This document shows, in pieces, positions 26,689-34,143 of a stretch of DNA of 64,000 nucleotides. The translations under genes were made by a program, and so were the position numbers. This stretch comes from Pseudomonas sp. HS6. Lineage in GTDB: Bacteria > Pseudomonadota > Gammaproteobacteria > Pseudomonadales > Pseudomonadaceae. Position 1 is the first letter of the stretch. Each line of letters starts with the position of its first letter. The notes below the pieces were generated by a model. It did not search any database. It was not told the origin of the DNA and was given only the letters and a program-made list of their open reading frames with translations. Where the stretch lies: NCBI RefSeq assembly GCF_023375815.1, contig NZ_CP067412.1:2170001-2234000 (forward strand), written 5' to 3'.

Positions 26689-27045
26689 ATGACTTCTTAC
26701 TCCATTACCCGTAAAGCCGACGCGCCTTCCAGCCAGGAATACGGCTGCCGCTTTACCCGTTACCTGCCGTGGGGCAATCCGCAGCCCTCGGACAACGGGG
26801 CAGCCGTCTCGGTGATAGCTCCCGGGGAGCAATCACTCGCACACGAGCACGATGAACATGAGTTTTTCTATGTGTGCAGCGGCGCCGGTCTGTTCTGGGC
26901 GCAGGACCGATCGGAAATGATTCAGGCCGGCGATGCGATCTGGGTGCAGCCCGGGACCCGGCATCATTTCGAAAACACGTCGAGCGCTGCAACACTGGAA
27001 GTTTTCAGCGTCTGGAGCACCGAAAGCAAAGGAGCAGAAGCATGA
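26689..27045 (+). CDS. Histidine-rich cupin, likely subunit of a split hydrazine synthetase
   Basis: 118-residue metal-type cupin_2. Motif 1 reads HEHDEHEFFYV (the HxH...E metal ligands) and motif 2 PGTRHHFEN. ATG 26689 is used: it follows the monooxygenase stop by 2 nt, and the earlier in-frame ATG would overlap that gene. It overlaps the MetRS-like gene by 4 nt. In Spb40-type hydrazine synthetases a cupin domain is fused to a MetRS-like domain; the MetRS part makes an aminoacyl ester on the N-hydroxy group and the cupin part catalyses rearrangement to the N-N bond. Gene adjacency and coupling support the same role here as separate proteins. This is inference from context. Confidence 0.82.
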   Translation: MTSYSITRKADAPSSQEYGCRFTRYLPWGNPQPSDNGAAVSVIAPGEQSLAHEHDEHEFFYVCSGAGLFWAQDRSEMIQAGDAIWVQPGTRHHFENTSSAATLEVFSVWSTESKGAEA

Positions 27046-28700
27046 ACAGCACCATTTCGAATAAAAAATACCTGGTCACCGCAACGCCGCCTACGACCAA
27101 CGGCGATCTGCATGTGGGTCACTTGTCGGGCCCCTATCTTGCCGCCGATGTCTTTGCCCGCGCACAGAAACTCCAGGGGCATGAAGTGCTTTACCTGAGC
27201 GGTGGTGATGATCATCAAACCTATGTCGTCACGCGGGCCGAGAAACTCGGCGTGACGCCTCATTCCCTGGCAGCGCGGTGCAACGAAGAGATTCGCTCCA
27301 CGCTGCAGGCCGGTGACATTGACATCGACTCTTTCAATGCGCCCGACGCCCCCTATGTCGAGGCGGTCCAGACGTTTTTCTCGGCGCTGGATCAGCGCGC
27401 AATCCTACGTGACAAGGTCGTGGTCTTCCCTTACAGCAAAAAACAGGAACGCTACCTGTTCGAAGCCTACGTGAGCGGCATCTGCCCGGAATGCTACAGC
27501 GGCACCGCCGGCGCCATCTGTGAAACCTGCGGGCATCCCAATGACGCCAATACACTGATGTTTCCTTCGTTCGGCAGCGCGATGAACGACGAGGATATCG
27601 AGTACCGCACGCTGACGATCAAGGTACTGCCGCTGGAAGATTACCGCGCCGATATCCTCGCGTTTTATCAGCAACACAACACTATCATGCGGCCTCATTT
27701 GCGTGCGTTCATCGATGAAATGATGTCCAGGCCACTGGAAGATTTTCCCGTCACCTACCCGAGCCATTGGGGGATTCGCGCTCCGTTTCCTGGCTGCGAG
27801 GATCAGGTGTTGAATGTCTGGGCCGAGATGTTGCCAGGGCTGATTCACATGACGAACAGCACCTCGCCCGACTCGCCGTGGTGCCCGGACAGCGGATACC
27901 AACTGGTCCAGTTCATGGGCTTTGACAACAGCTACTATTTTTCCCTGGTTCACCTCGCCATGCAGTTGGCACAGGGTGATCTGGTCACGCCAACCGCCAT
28001 TATCACCAATGAGTTCTTCCATCTGGAGAACCAGAAGTTTTCCACCAGTCGCGGCCATTTGATCTGGGCCGCCGACTTGCTGAAGGACTATGGCGCCGAC
28101 AACGTCAGATTCTTCCTGGCACTCGCCAATCCGGAAACCCAGACGGCCAACTTCAGCGAAAAAGAGTTCATCGAGGCCGTCCAGCAAAAACTGCACACGC
28201 CTCTGGATCGGATTGCAGACGCCATCGCCCGGCAGTCGCCCGGCGAAATGGACGTCAGTGAACTGCACGTTCACTTCCTGCGTTATGCCGAGCGTATGAC
28301 GCGCCTTTACTCACTGGAAACGTTCTGCCTGCGACAAGCGGCCGAAACCACGGCGCAGCTCTTGCGTTTGTTATCGGAAAAAGCACAGCAGGCCCCGGTT
28401 GATAATCGTCAACTGGCGTTTGCCAGCCTTGGCCTCTGCTACATCTCGCACTATGCCGCCCCGCTGATGCCCGCGTTCTGTGAACGTCTCAAGCAGGCGC
28501 TGCAGGTTCGCACGAGCACGGCCGGGCAAGCTTTCCCGCAAGCGATCCAGCGCCTGACCATTGAAAAACTGAACCCGGCGGTACTTCTGGCGCCCCTCAA
28601 GAAACAGGAAAACGGCTGTCAGACACTCCCGGCCCATGGGGCAGACAAGCCCGCCACCCCATTGCGAAGCGCGAAAGCCATCGACCTCATCCCCGGCTGA
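27042..28700 (+). CDS. Methionyl-tRNA synthetase-like protein, likely hydrazine synthetase subunit
   Basis: 552-residue class I aminoacyl-tRNA synthetase paralogue of the MetRS type. It keeps the HIGH-type motif HVGHL (24-28), a zinc knuckle CPEC...CETC (Cys148, 151, 160, 163), and a Rossmann core. The KMSKS loop is altered to KFSTS (332-336). There is an alpha-helical C-terminal part but no C-terminal OB-fold domain. ATG 27042 overlaps the cupin stop (ATGA). As a cluster enzyme coupled to an N-hydroxylase and a cupin it most likely activates an amino acid and esterifies an N-hydroxy substrate. Alternatives are a resistance copy of MetRS or an aminoacyl-tRNA supplier. The altered KMSKS and the coupling argue against a plain housekeeping enzyme. 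Confidence 0.88.
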   Translation: MNSTISNKKYLVTATPPTTNGDLHVGHLSGPYLAADVFARAQKLQGHEVLYLSGGDDHQTYVVTRAEKLGVTPHSLAARCNEEIRSTLQAGDIDIDSFNAPDAPYVEAVQTFFSALDQRAILRDKVVVFPYSKKQERYLFEAYVSGICPECYSGTAGAICETCGHPNDANTLMFPSFGSAMNDEDIEYRTLTIKVLPLEDYRADILAFYQQHNTIMRPHLRAFIDEMMSRPLEDFPVTYPSHWGIRAPFPGCEDQVLNVWAEMLPGLIHMTNSTSPDSPWCPDSGYQLVQFMGFDNSYYFSLVHLAMQLAQGDLVTPTAIITNEFFHLENQKFSTSRGHLIWAADLLKDYGADNVRFFLALANPETQTANFSEKEFIEAVQQKLHTPLDRIADAIARQSPGEMDVSELHVHFLRYAERMTRLYSLETFCLRQAAETTAQLLRLLSEKAQQAPVDNRQLAFASLGLCYISHYAAPLMPAFCERLKQALQVRTSTAGQAFPQAIQRLTIEKLNPAVLLAPLKKQENGCQTLPAHGADKPATPLRSAKAIDLIPG

Positions 28701-28745
28701 AATAACAGGGCGCACCTTGTCAACGACACTCAGGAACACCCACGC

Positions 28746-29948
28746 ATGAAAATCCAGGCTCTGGTTCGCATTTCGCCGTTCAAACGCATGTGGTCGGCGA
28801 TGTTTCTCAGCATGCTTTGCAGCTTTGCCATCATGATCGCGGTGTCGATTCACCTCTTTCACGGTTTCCACTCCACGCTGCTGGCGTCCGGTATCTATGC
28901 CGTCCAGTTTGGTCTGCCGGTCCTGTTCGTGGGACTGGCCGGCTGGCTGTGCCAGCGAGTCACACCGGTGCGGTTGCTGATCACCGTCGAGGTGCTCAGT
29001 TTCATCGCCTTCGCGACGCTGGCGACCTGGATCGAAACGCTGCTGCCAATCATTGTGCTCACCGTTTTCCTCAGGGGCTTCGCGGAGATCATCATCAAGA
29101 GCACACGAGCCAAACTGGTCAAGCATCTGTTCAGCCCGGCAATCCTGACCGATGCCAACACCTGGATGATGACTTCCTATTATCTGGGCTCGGCATTGGG
29201 AGGCGCGCTCGGTGCCTGGTTGTATGACCGTTATGGTGTCCAGGCGACGATCTACTTGTGCGCCCCCCTGAGTCTCGTTGCCGCCACACTCTATCGTGGC
29301 TTGCCGGCCGTCGAGACAGCCCAGGGGGCTCAGGAGAACGCAACACGGGTTTTCAGCTCATGCCTGCAACTGCTCGCGCGTCAGCCGCAACTGGTCAGAC
29401 CCTTGACCGTGTTGACCCTGAGTGTGGTTGTCTTTCAGGGCGCTCACCTGATCGCACGCAGCTGGATTCCCATGACTCATCTGCAACTGAGTCAGTCCGG
29501 TGTGGGCGTGTTCCATTGCGTGAGTGTCTTCGGCATCTTTCTGGGTGCCCTGTTCGTCACCACCGCCTGGTTCAAAAACAATGAGGCGTCCCTTTCGAAT
29601 GACCAGACATTTACGCTGGGGCTTGCAGCGATGGCGGTTCCCTTCCTGATAACCTCTGCCTTTTTCGTCATACCCGCCTACTTTGTCTTCATGTTCATCT
29701 TCGAAGTTGCTTTCATGCGTGCCTACAATGAGCTGCTCATGGAAACACCGGCAGAAGACATCAGCGTTGTGATGGTGACGTTCCATTCACTGGCGCCACT
29801 GGGCATGGCCCTCGTCGCCGTAACAGGCGGATATGCTATCGATCATGTCGGTGCCCTCCCGGTCATCGCGGGCCTCGTAATCTTTGCTTTCTTCATCTTA
29901 TGTTCAGCACGCTGGCTTTCAACCCGACCGGTCAACGCGGTCCAGTAA
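28746..29948 (+). CDS. MFS transporter, probable exporter of the cluster product
   Basis: 400-residue inner-membrane protein with about 11-12 hydrophobic helices and MFS character: LAGWLCQRVTPVRLL in the 2-3 loop and YYLGSALGGALGAWLYDRYG around TM5. It lies in the biosynthetic run, 45 nt after the MetRS-like gene and 24 nt before lysA. Export of the peptide or of an intermediate is the natural guess. Substrate cannot be told from the sequence. Confidence 0.85.
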   Translation: MKIQALVRISPFKRMWSAMFLSMLCSFAIMIAVSIHLFHGFHSTLLASGIYAVQFGLPVLFVGLAGWLCQRVTPVRLLITVEVLSFIAFATLATWIETLLPIIVLTVFLRGFAEIIIKSTRAKLVKHLFSPAILTDANTWMMTSYYLGSALGGALGAWLYDRYGVQATIYLCAPLSLVAATLYRGLPAVETAQGAQENATRVFSSCLQLLARQPQLVRPLTVLTLSVVVFQGAHLIARSWIPMTHLQLSQSGVGVFHCVSVFGIFLGALFVTTAWFKNNEASLSNDQTFTLGLAAMAVPFLITSAFFVIPAYFVFMFIFEVAFMRAYNELLMETPAEDISVVMVTFHSLAPLGMALVAVTGGYAIDHVGALPVIAGLVIFAFFILCSARWLSTRPVNAVQ

Positions 29949-29972
29949 TCGCAAACGCACTCAAGGATTCTC

Positions 29973-31232
29973 ATGACACAAGATCTGTTCGACTCCATCA
30001 CCCGGGTGAGCCGCTCGGTTGGCACCCCGTTCTGGTTGTACGACGCGAAAATCTTTCGCCGGCAAATCCGGCGACTGGAGTCCTTTGACGTCATCCGTTA
30101 TGCGCAAAAGGCTTGCTCCAATATCCATATCCTCTCGTTGATGCGCGAAGAAGGCGTGTTGGTCGATTCCGTATCGCTGGGCGAAGTCGAGCGGGCCATC
30201 AGTGCGGGTTATCCGACTCAAGGCCCTCACTCACCCATCGTGTTCACCGCTGACTTGATTGACCGGACCACCCTCCCTCGACTGGCCGAACTGAAAATAC
30301 CGGTCAACGCAGGCTCTCCACAGATGCTTGAACAACTGGGCAGCGTCAGCCCTGGGCATGAGGTGTGGTTACGGGTCAACCCGGGCTTCGGCCATGGCCA
30401 TACGCGCAAGACGAATACCGGCGGGGAACACAGCAAACACGGGATCTGGTACACCGAGATCGGTAACAGCGTGGAGTTGATCCGCCGCCATGGCCTGAAA
30501 CTGGTGGGTCTGCACATGCACATTGGATCGGGCGCCGATTACGAGCACCTGGCACAGGTCTGCGATGCCATGGTCAACCAGGTCAAGCAACTGGGGGTTG
30601 ATATCAGCGCCATCTCGGCTGGCGGTGGCCTGTCGGTTCCCTACGCGGACGGCGAGGAGGAAATCAACACCGAACATTATTACGAGCTCTGGGATTCGGC
30701 ACGTCGTGAAATCGAACAGTTCCTTGGCCATCCCGTCAGCCTGGAAATCGAACCGGGTCGCTATCTCGCAGCGCAAGCCGGCATCCTGGTCGCAGAAGTG
30801 CGAGCTTATAAACAAATGGGCAGCAATGCCTTCGTCCTCGTCGACGCTGGCTTCAACGATCTGATGCGACCCGCCATGTACGGCTCGGCACATCGCGTGA
30901 GCGTCATGACCTCGACCGGGCAAATCAAGCGCGAGGGCCTGCGGCCGACCGTAATTGCCGGCCCCCTCTGTGAGTCGGGCGACGTTTTCACCCAAAAAGA
31001 AGGTGGAGAAGTCATCACCCAAATGCTGCCGGAGGTCGAAGTCGGCGACCTGTTGATCTTTCACGACTGCGGAGCTTATGGCGCAAGCATGTCGTCCAAC
31101 TACAATACGCGTCCATTGATCCCGGAAGTCTTGAAAGATGGCGATGAACTGAAAGTCATCAGAAAGCGCCAGACGTTCAATGACCTTCTGCACCTGGAAC
31201 TTGACGCGGGCCAGTCACTGCCGACGGGCTGA
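29973..31232 (+). CDS. lysA: Diaminopimelate decarboxylase, enterobacterial LysA type
   Basis: PLP-dependent fold-type III decarboxylase that makes L-lysine from meso-diaminopimelate. 419 residues. The PLP lysine is Lys46 in RYAQKACSN. Other signatures are VDSVSLGE, NPGFGHGHTRKTNTGGEHSKHGIW, HMHIGSG, EPGRYLAAQ, GPLCESGDVF and GASMSSNYNTRP. Long stretches match E. coli LysA, including the unusual AQKACSN, rather than the more distant LysA type I would expect as the housekeeping copy in a Pseudomonas. Placed in the cluster, it should supply lysine for N-hydroxylation. It is the last gene of the plus-strand run and ends at a strong hairpin. Confidence 0.93.
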   Translation: MTQDLFDSITRVSRSVGTPFWLYDAKIFRRQIRRLESFDVIRYAQKACSNIHILSLMREEGVLVDSVSLGEVERAISAGYPTQGPHSPIVFTADLIDRTTLPRLAELKIPVNAGSPQMLEQLGSVSPGHEVWLRVNPGFGHGHTRKTNTGGEHSKHGIWYTEIGNSVELIRRHGLKLVGLHMHIGSGADYEHLAQVCDAMVNQVKQLGVDISAISAGGGLSVPYADGEEEINTEHYYELWDSARREIEQFLGHPVSLEIEPGRYLAAQAGILVAEVRAYKQMGSNAFVLVDAGFNDLMRPAMYGSAHRVSVMTSTGQIKREGLRPTVIAGPLCESGDVFTQKEGGEVITQMLPEVEVGDLLIFHDCGAYGASMSSNYNTRPLIPEVLKDGDELKVIRKRQTFNDLLHLELDAGQSLPTG

Positions 31233-31242
31233 CAGATGAGGC

Positions 31243-31268
31243 GACCCATATTCCGGTGAATATGGGTC
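31243..31268. terminator. Bidirectional hairpin between lysA and the ATP-grasp gene
   Basis: Perfect 11-bp stem GACCCATATTC / GAATATGGGTC with a CGGT loop between convergent genes. It is not followed by a good T tract. Confidence 0.7.
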
Positions 31269-31281
31269 ATCCGCAAAACAG

Positions 31282-32547
31282 TCAGTTCGCCAGTTCGATC
31301 CCCGTCGCAGCCGTTATCTGGCTTATTGTCGCCTTGGCTTGCTCGAGCGCCGTTGAATAATGTTCAGCGACGATATGGATATACCCGAGTGAAGAGTCAT
31401 TACCCGTCATCGGCAAAATCACTTGCCCCTCCTGAATCGCGATCGAGTGCTCCTTGACCCACGGGAAGTGTTCTTGCATGTAACCTGCGTCGACCGTAGC
31501 CCGTGAGACGGTTTGTTGCATCGGCGCCAGGCGCCGGGACGTCGAAAACAATCGGGTCTTCGCCTGAGCCTCTACAATCTTGCCCAGATAGGTGTCCAGC
31601 AAAATATCAAAGGCGCTTAAGGACGTGGATTTCTGGAACAGTGTCGACAATGCGCCACCCATGAATCGGGGATTCACTTCTACGAGATCGACGCGACCGT
31701 TATTGACAATCACTTCAATATGAAAGACTCCGACATCAAGCTTCAGGCAGTCGACGACTTTCTCACAGTATTCAAATACCGCAGGCTCATCGGCGTAGTG
31801 TCCACGCGGAGCCATGGTCGACTCTATTTCCAGCAGTTCATTGTGTTTTGCCCGGTCACGCCTGGTGAGCATCAACGGATAGAAACCGTGCTCGTTTCTC
31901 GCCACCTCGGCTGAATACATTTGCCCACTGATGTATTCCTCGACGGTATATTCATCGGATATGAAGCCACGGAACGCGCTGTCTATATCGTTACGCGTCG
32001 ACTCATACTCGGTCATGAACTGCTGCAGATCCTGCGGCGTTTCGAGGTGCGCCGTCAGGTATTTGGCAAACCCGGAGACGGGCTTGACGATGCACGGATA
32101 ACCGATGACATCCACCGCTGACGGCAGTTGTTCAAGCGTGCGGCAAGTTCGATGAGCACAACGAGTCAGCCCTTCTGCCTTCAGCAGTTCACGCGCCCGG
32201 GCCTTGTTCTTGGCGTTGGCCACACCTTCATGGGAAGTACCTTTGAGGTTCGCCCCCCGTGCCGCCGCCGCGACCAGTTCAACGATATCGTCAAGAGGCG
32301 TAAAGACGGCCGAAACAGGATACTTGTGGCTGATCGTCTTCATGAGGCTTTCAAGCGTTTCAACATCGAGAGAGGACTCGACATCGTAGGTCGCTACCGT
32401 GTTTTCGGTGAAGAACTCATTCGTCAAAGACGTGTGATTACGGGTCAATTCGGAGCGTATGAAAATAACGCCAAGATGTCTCTTGTTAGCAGCCGTGATG
32501 ATTGCAGAAGTGACATCCGTGCAGTCAACCATCAATACATAGTCCAT
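31282..32547 (-). CDS. ATP-grasp ligase of the biosynthetic cluster
   Basis: 421-residue ATP-grasp enzyme. It shows an N-terminal pre-ATP-grasp Rossmann part, the ATP-binding lysine in PCIVKPVSGFAKYL, and the metal-binding end VEVNPRFMGG. Enzymes of this type (BacD-like amino-acid ligases, carboxylase-like ligases) join a carboxylate to an amine through an acyl phosphate. ATG 32547 has GGGAG 7 nt upstream; an earlier in-frame ATG at 32640 lacks a site. It is convergent with lysA and divergent from lysR, and its composition is AT-rich for this genome. It could join the hydrazine acid to another amino acid or add a protecting residue. That is inference. Confidence 0.85.
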   Translation of the reverse strand: MDYVLMVDCTDVTSAIITAANKRHLGVIFIRSELTRNHTSLTNEFFTENTVATYDVESSLDVETLESLMKTISHKYPVSAVFTPLDDIVELVAAAARGANLKGTSHEGVANAKNKARARELLKAEGLTRCAHRTCRTLEQLPSAVDVIGYPCIVKPVSGFAKYLTAHLETPQDLQQFMTEYESTRNDIDSAFRGFISDEYTVEEYISGQMYSAEVARNEHGFYPLMLTRRDRAKHNELLEIESTMAPRGHYADEPAVFEYCEKVVDCLKLDVGVFHIEVIVNNGRVDLVEVNPRFMGGALSTLFQKSTSLSAFDILLDTYLGKIVEAQAKTRLFSTSRRLAPMQQTVSRATVDAGYMQEHFPWVKEHSIAIQEGQVILPMTGNDSSLGYIHIVAEHYSTALEQAKATISQITAATGIELAN

Positions 32548-32980
32548 CTTGATCTCCCTGAAGTTTATTTGAACAGCACAAGTAAAATCGAAAAAAACGA
32601 CATCAGCCTCCTTGAAAACGTCATTACCATTATTGAACACTCATTCAAAAACAATCTGGCAGGCGGGCTGTAAAGTGCGACCGATCATAGCAATCGGCAG
32701 CAGTCGCGTCAGCCTCCCGATACGTCCTGAATCGCCTTTCCGGTGCGGACCGATAACCTTTTCCGCCCGCCCATATCAGAAATGGATCCATTATTTCAAA
32801 AGTGGCATGGACGTGTGTATGATCGCGCCGTGACCCAAGGTCTGCGCCGGCAGGTACGACGTAAGTCATCCCCCCATGGATCGAGGGCTCGCGGCTTCGA
32901 AAGTACAACCAGAAAAGAATAAGAACTTATTAAAAATGACAATAATAAAACTTTAAACGTGCTGCCAGATTATCAAAGGA
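32548..32980. other. Long divergent intergenic region (ATP-grasp / lysR)
   Basis: 433 bp, AT-rich towards the lysR side. It holds the inverted repeat at 32918-32931 and the lysR ribosome-binding site AAAGGA (32975-32980). No convincing coding frame, RNA gene or terminator was seen. Confidence 0.55.
32918..32931. promoter_or_regulatory. Candidate LysR-type operator
   Basis: Perfect inverted repeat AATAAG-AA-CTTATT containing a T-N11-A pattern (T32920 to A32932), the usual LysR-family recognition form, 56 bp before the lysR start. Confidence 0.45.
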
Positions 32981-32986
32981 ATGACG

Positions 32987-33928
32987 ATGAAAATATCGAT
33001 AAGGCACGTCGAGATTTTTAAGGCCGTCATGGCATCCGGGAGTATCACCGGAGCCGCTGATGCTTTAGGAACATCTCAACCAACTGTCAGCCGTGAGCTG
33101 TCAAGTTTCGAACGTTCAATGGGCATGCAACTATTCGAGAGAACCAAGGGCCGGCTTAAAGCGACTCGACAGGGAGTAGCCCTGCACAATGAAATACTTA
33201 AAACCTACGATGGTTTATCAAAAATCGGCCTGGCTGCCGCAGAGATAAAACAGGGGTTATATGAAAAGATCACCGTTGTCAGTCTGCCGATCCTGTCGCA
33301 AACACTGTTGCCGGATTCGATTTCAAAGTTCTTGCAACATTACCCTGAACTGAACATCAGTCTGACCACACATGACTCTCCCTTGCTGGAAGAAAGCCTG
33401 TCTCTGCAGTCTCATGACTTGGGCTTGATCGAGGGTTCCAGAGCCCCCATGGGGACCACTGCAGAGCCCCTGCTCAGGGTAGATGAAGTGTGCATCCTGC
33501 CGCCCCATCACCCGCTCTGCCACCAAACAGTCATCGATCCCGCCGCTCTGGCAAACCACACTTTTGTCCACCTCGCACCCAACGATCCGTACCGGCATCA
33601 ACTGGATGATCTGTTCAATACGAGGGGCATCAATCGCCGGCAAATCATTGAAGTCGACAACTCGGCAACGATTTGTCAGATGGTTCTTCGCGGGGTCGGC
33701 GTTTCGATCATCAATCCTCTCGCGGCGAACGTTTATGCAAGCCAGGGCCTGCAGGTAAGAAGACTGGCGGCCTCCATTCCTTTTACTGTGAGCATCGTCC
33801 GCCCCATTCACCGCGGCAGTTCACACATCATCGAGTCGTTCATCGACTGTATTCGCACAACGGGTCAGGAACTGTCATTGCCGATGCAGGCCCCTCCGGC
33901 AACCACCAGCCAGTCGTTGAGAATCTGA
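32987..33928 (+). CDS. lysR: LysR-family regulator, close to E. coli LysR
   Basis: 313-residue LysR-type transcription regulator. The winged HTH is at residues about 3-62 (IRHVEIFKAVMASGSITGAA, TSQPTVSRELSSFE), followed by a co-inducer domain. Stretches such as DSPLLEESLSLQ, HDLGLIEG, VDEVCILPPHHPL, VGVSIINPL and PFTVSIVRPIHR mirror E. coli LysR, the activator of lysA that responds to diaminopimelate and lysine. ATG 32987 is preferred over 32981 because AAAGGA sits 6 nt before it. Its presence beside a LysA of the same kind suggests that the lysA-lysR pair came in together and that the cluster's lysine supply is under its control. Confidence 0.9.
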   Translation: MKISIRHVEIFKAVMASGSITGAADALGTSQPTVSRELSSFERSMGMQLFERTKGRLKATRQGVALHNEILKTYDGLSKIGLAAAEIKQGLYEKITVVSLPILSQTLLPDSISKFLQHYPELNISLTTHDSPLLEESLSLQSHDLGLIEGSRAPMGTTAEPLLRVDEVCILPPHHPLCHQTVIDPAALANHTFVHLAPNDPYRHQLDDLFNTRGINRRQIIEVDNSATICQMVLRGVGVSIINPLAANVYASQGLQVRRLAASIPFTVSIVRPIHRGSSHIIESFIDCIRTTGQELSLPMQAPPATTSQSLRI

Positions 33929-33951
33929 GTCGGCGAACCCTGTAAAAAGGG

Positions 33952-33980
33952 GGGCCGGAAGCAATGCGCCGGCCCTGTTT
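33952..33980 (+). terminator. Hairpin after lysR
   Basis: GGGCCGG / CCGGCCC stem with a 10-nt loop followed by TGTTTG; weak T tract. It marks the right edge of the accessory cluster. Confidence 0.55.
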
Positions 33981-34143
33981 GCTGCTGTATTCGCGGCACA
34001 CCGGATCGTCACCTTCAAGTCGAGTTGATATTTTCATTGGCCAACTGGTCGCAATGCATCAACCGTCTCAGCACCGCCGCCCCTAGATTAGATCCCACAA
34101 CAACACGCCGCCCCGAGCGGCCGCCTACCGTGGAGATCGCCTC

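Noticed and set aside
27042..28700. Housekeeping or resistance methionyl-tRNA synthetase
   Set aside because: The KMSKS loop is altered to KFSTS and the gene overlaps a cupin and follows an N-hydroxylase in a biosynthetic run. A resistance role cannot be fully excluded.
17087..31232. Hydroxamate siderophore (pyoverdine-like) cluster
   Set aside because: An N-hydroxylase and NRPS genes are present, but there is no formyl/acetyl transferase, no siderophore receptor, periplasmic protein or MbtH in the cluster, and the MetRS-cupin pair fits N-N bond formation better.
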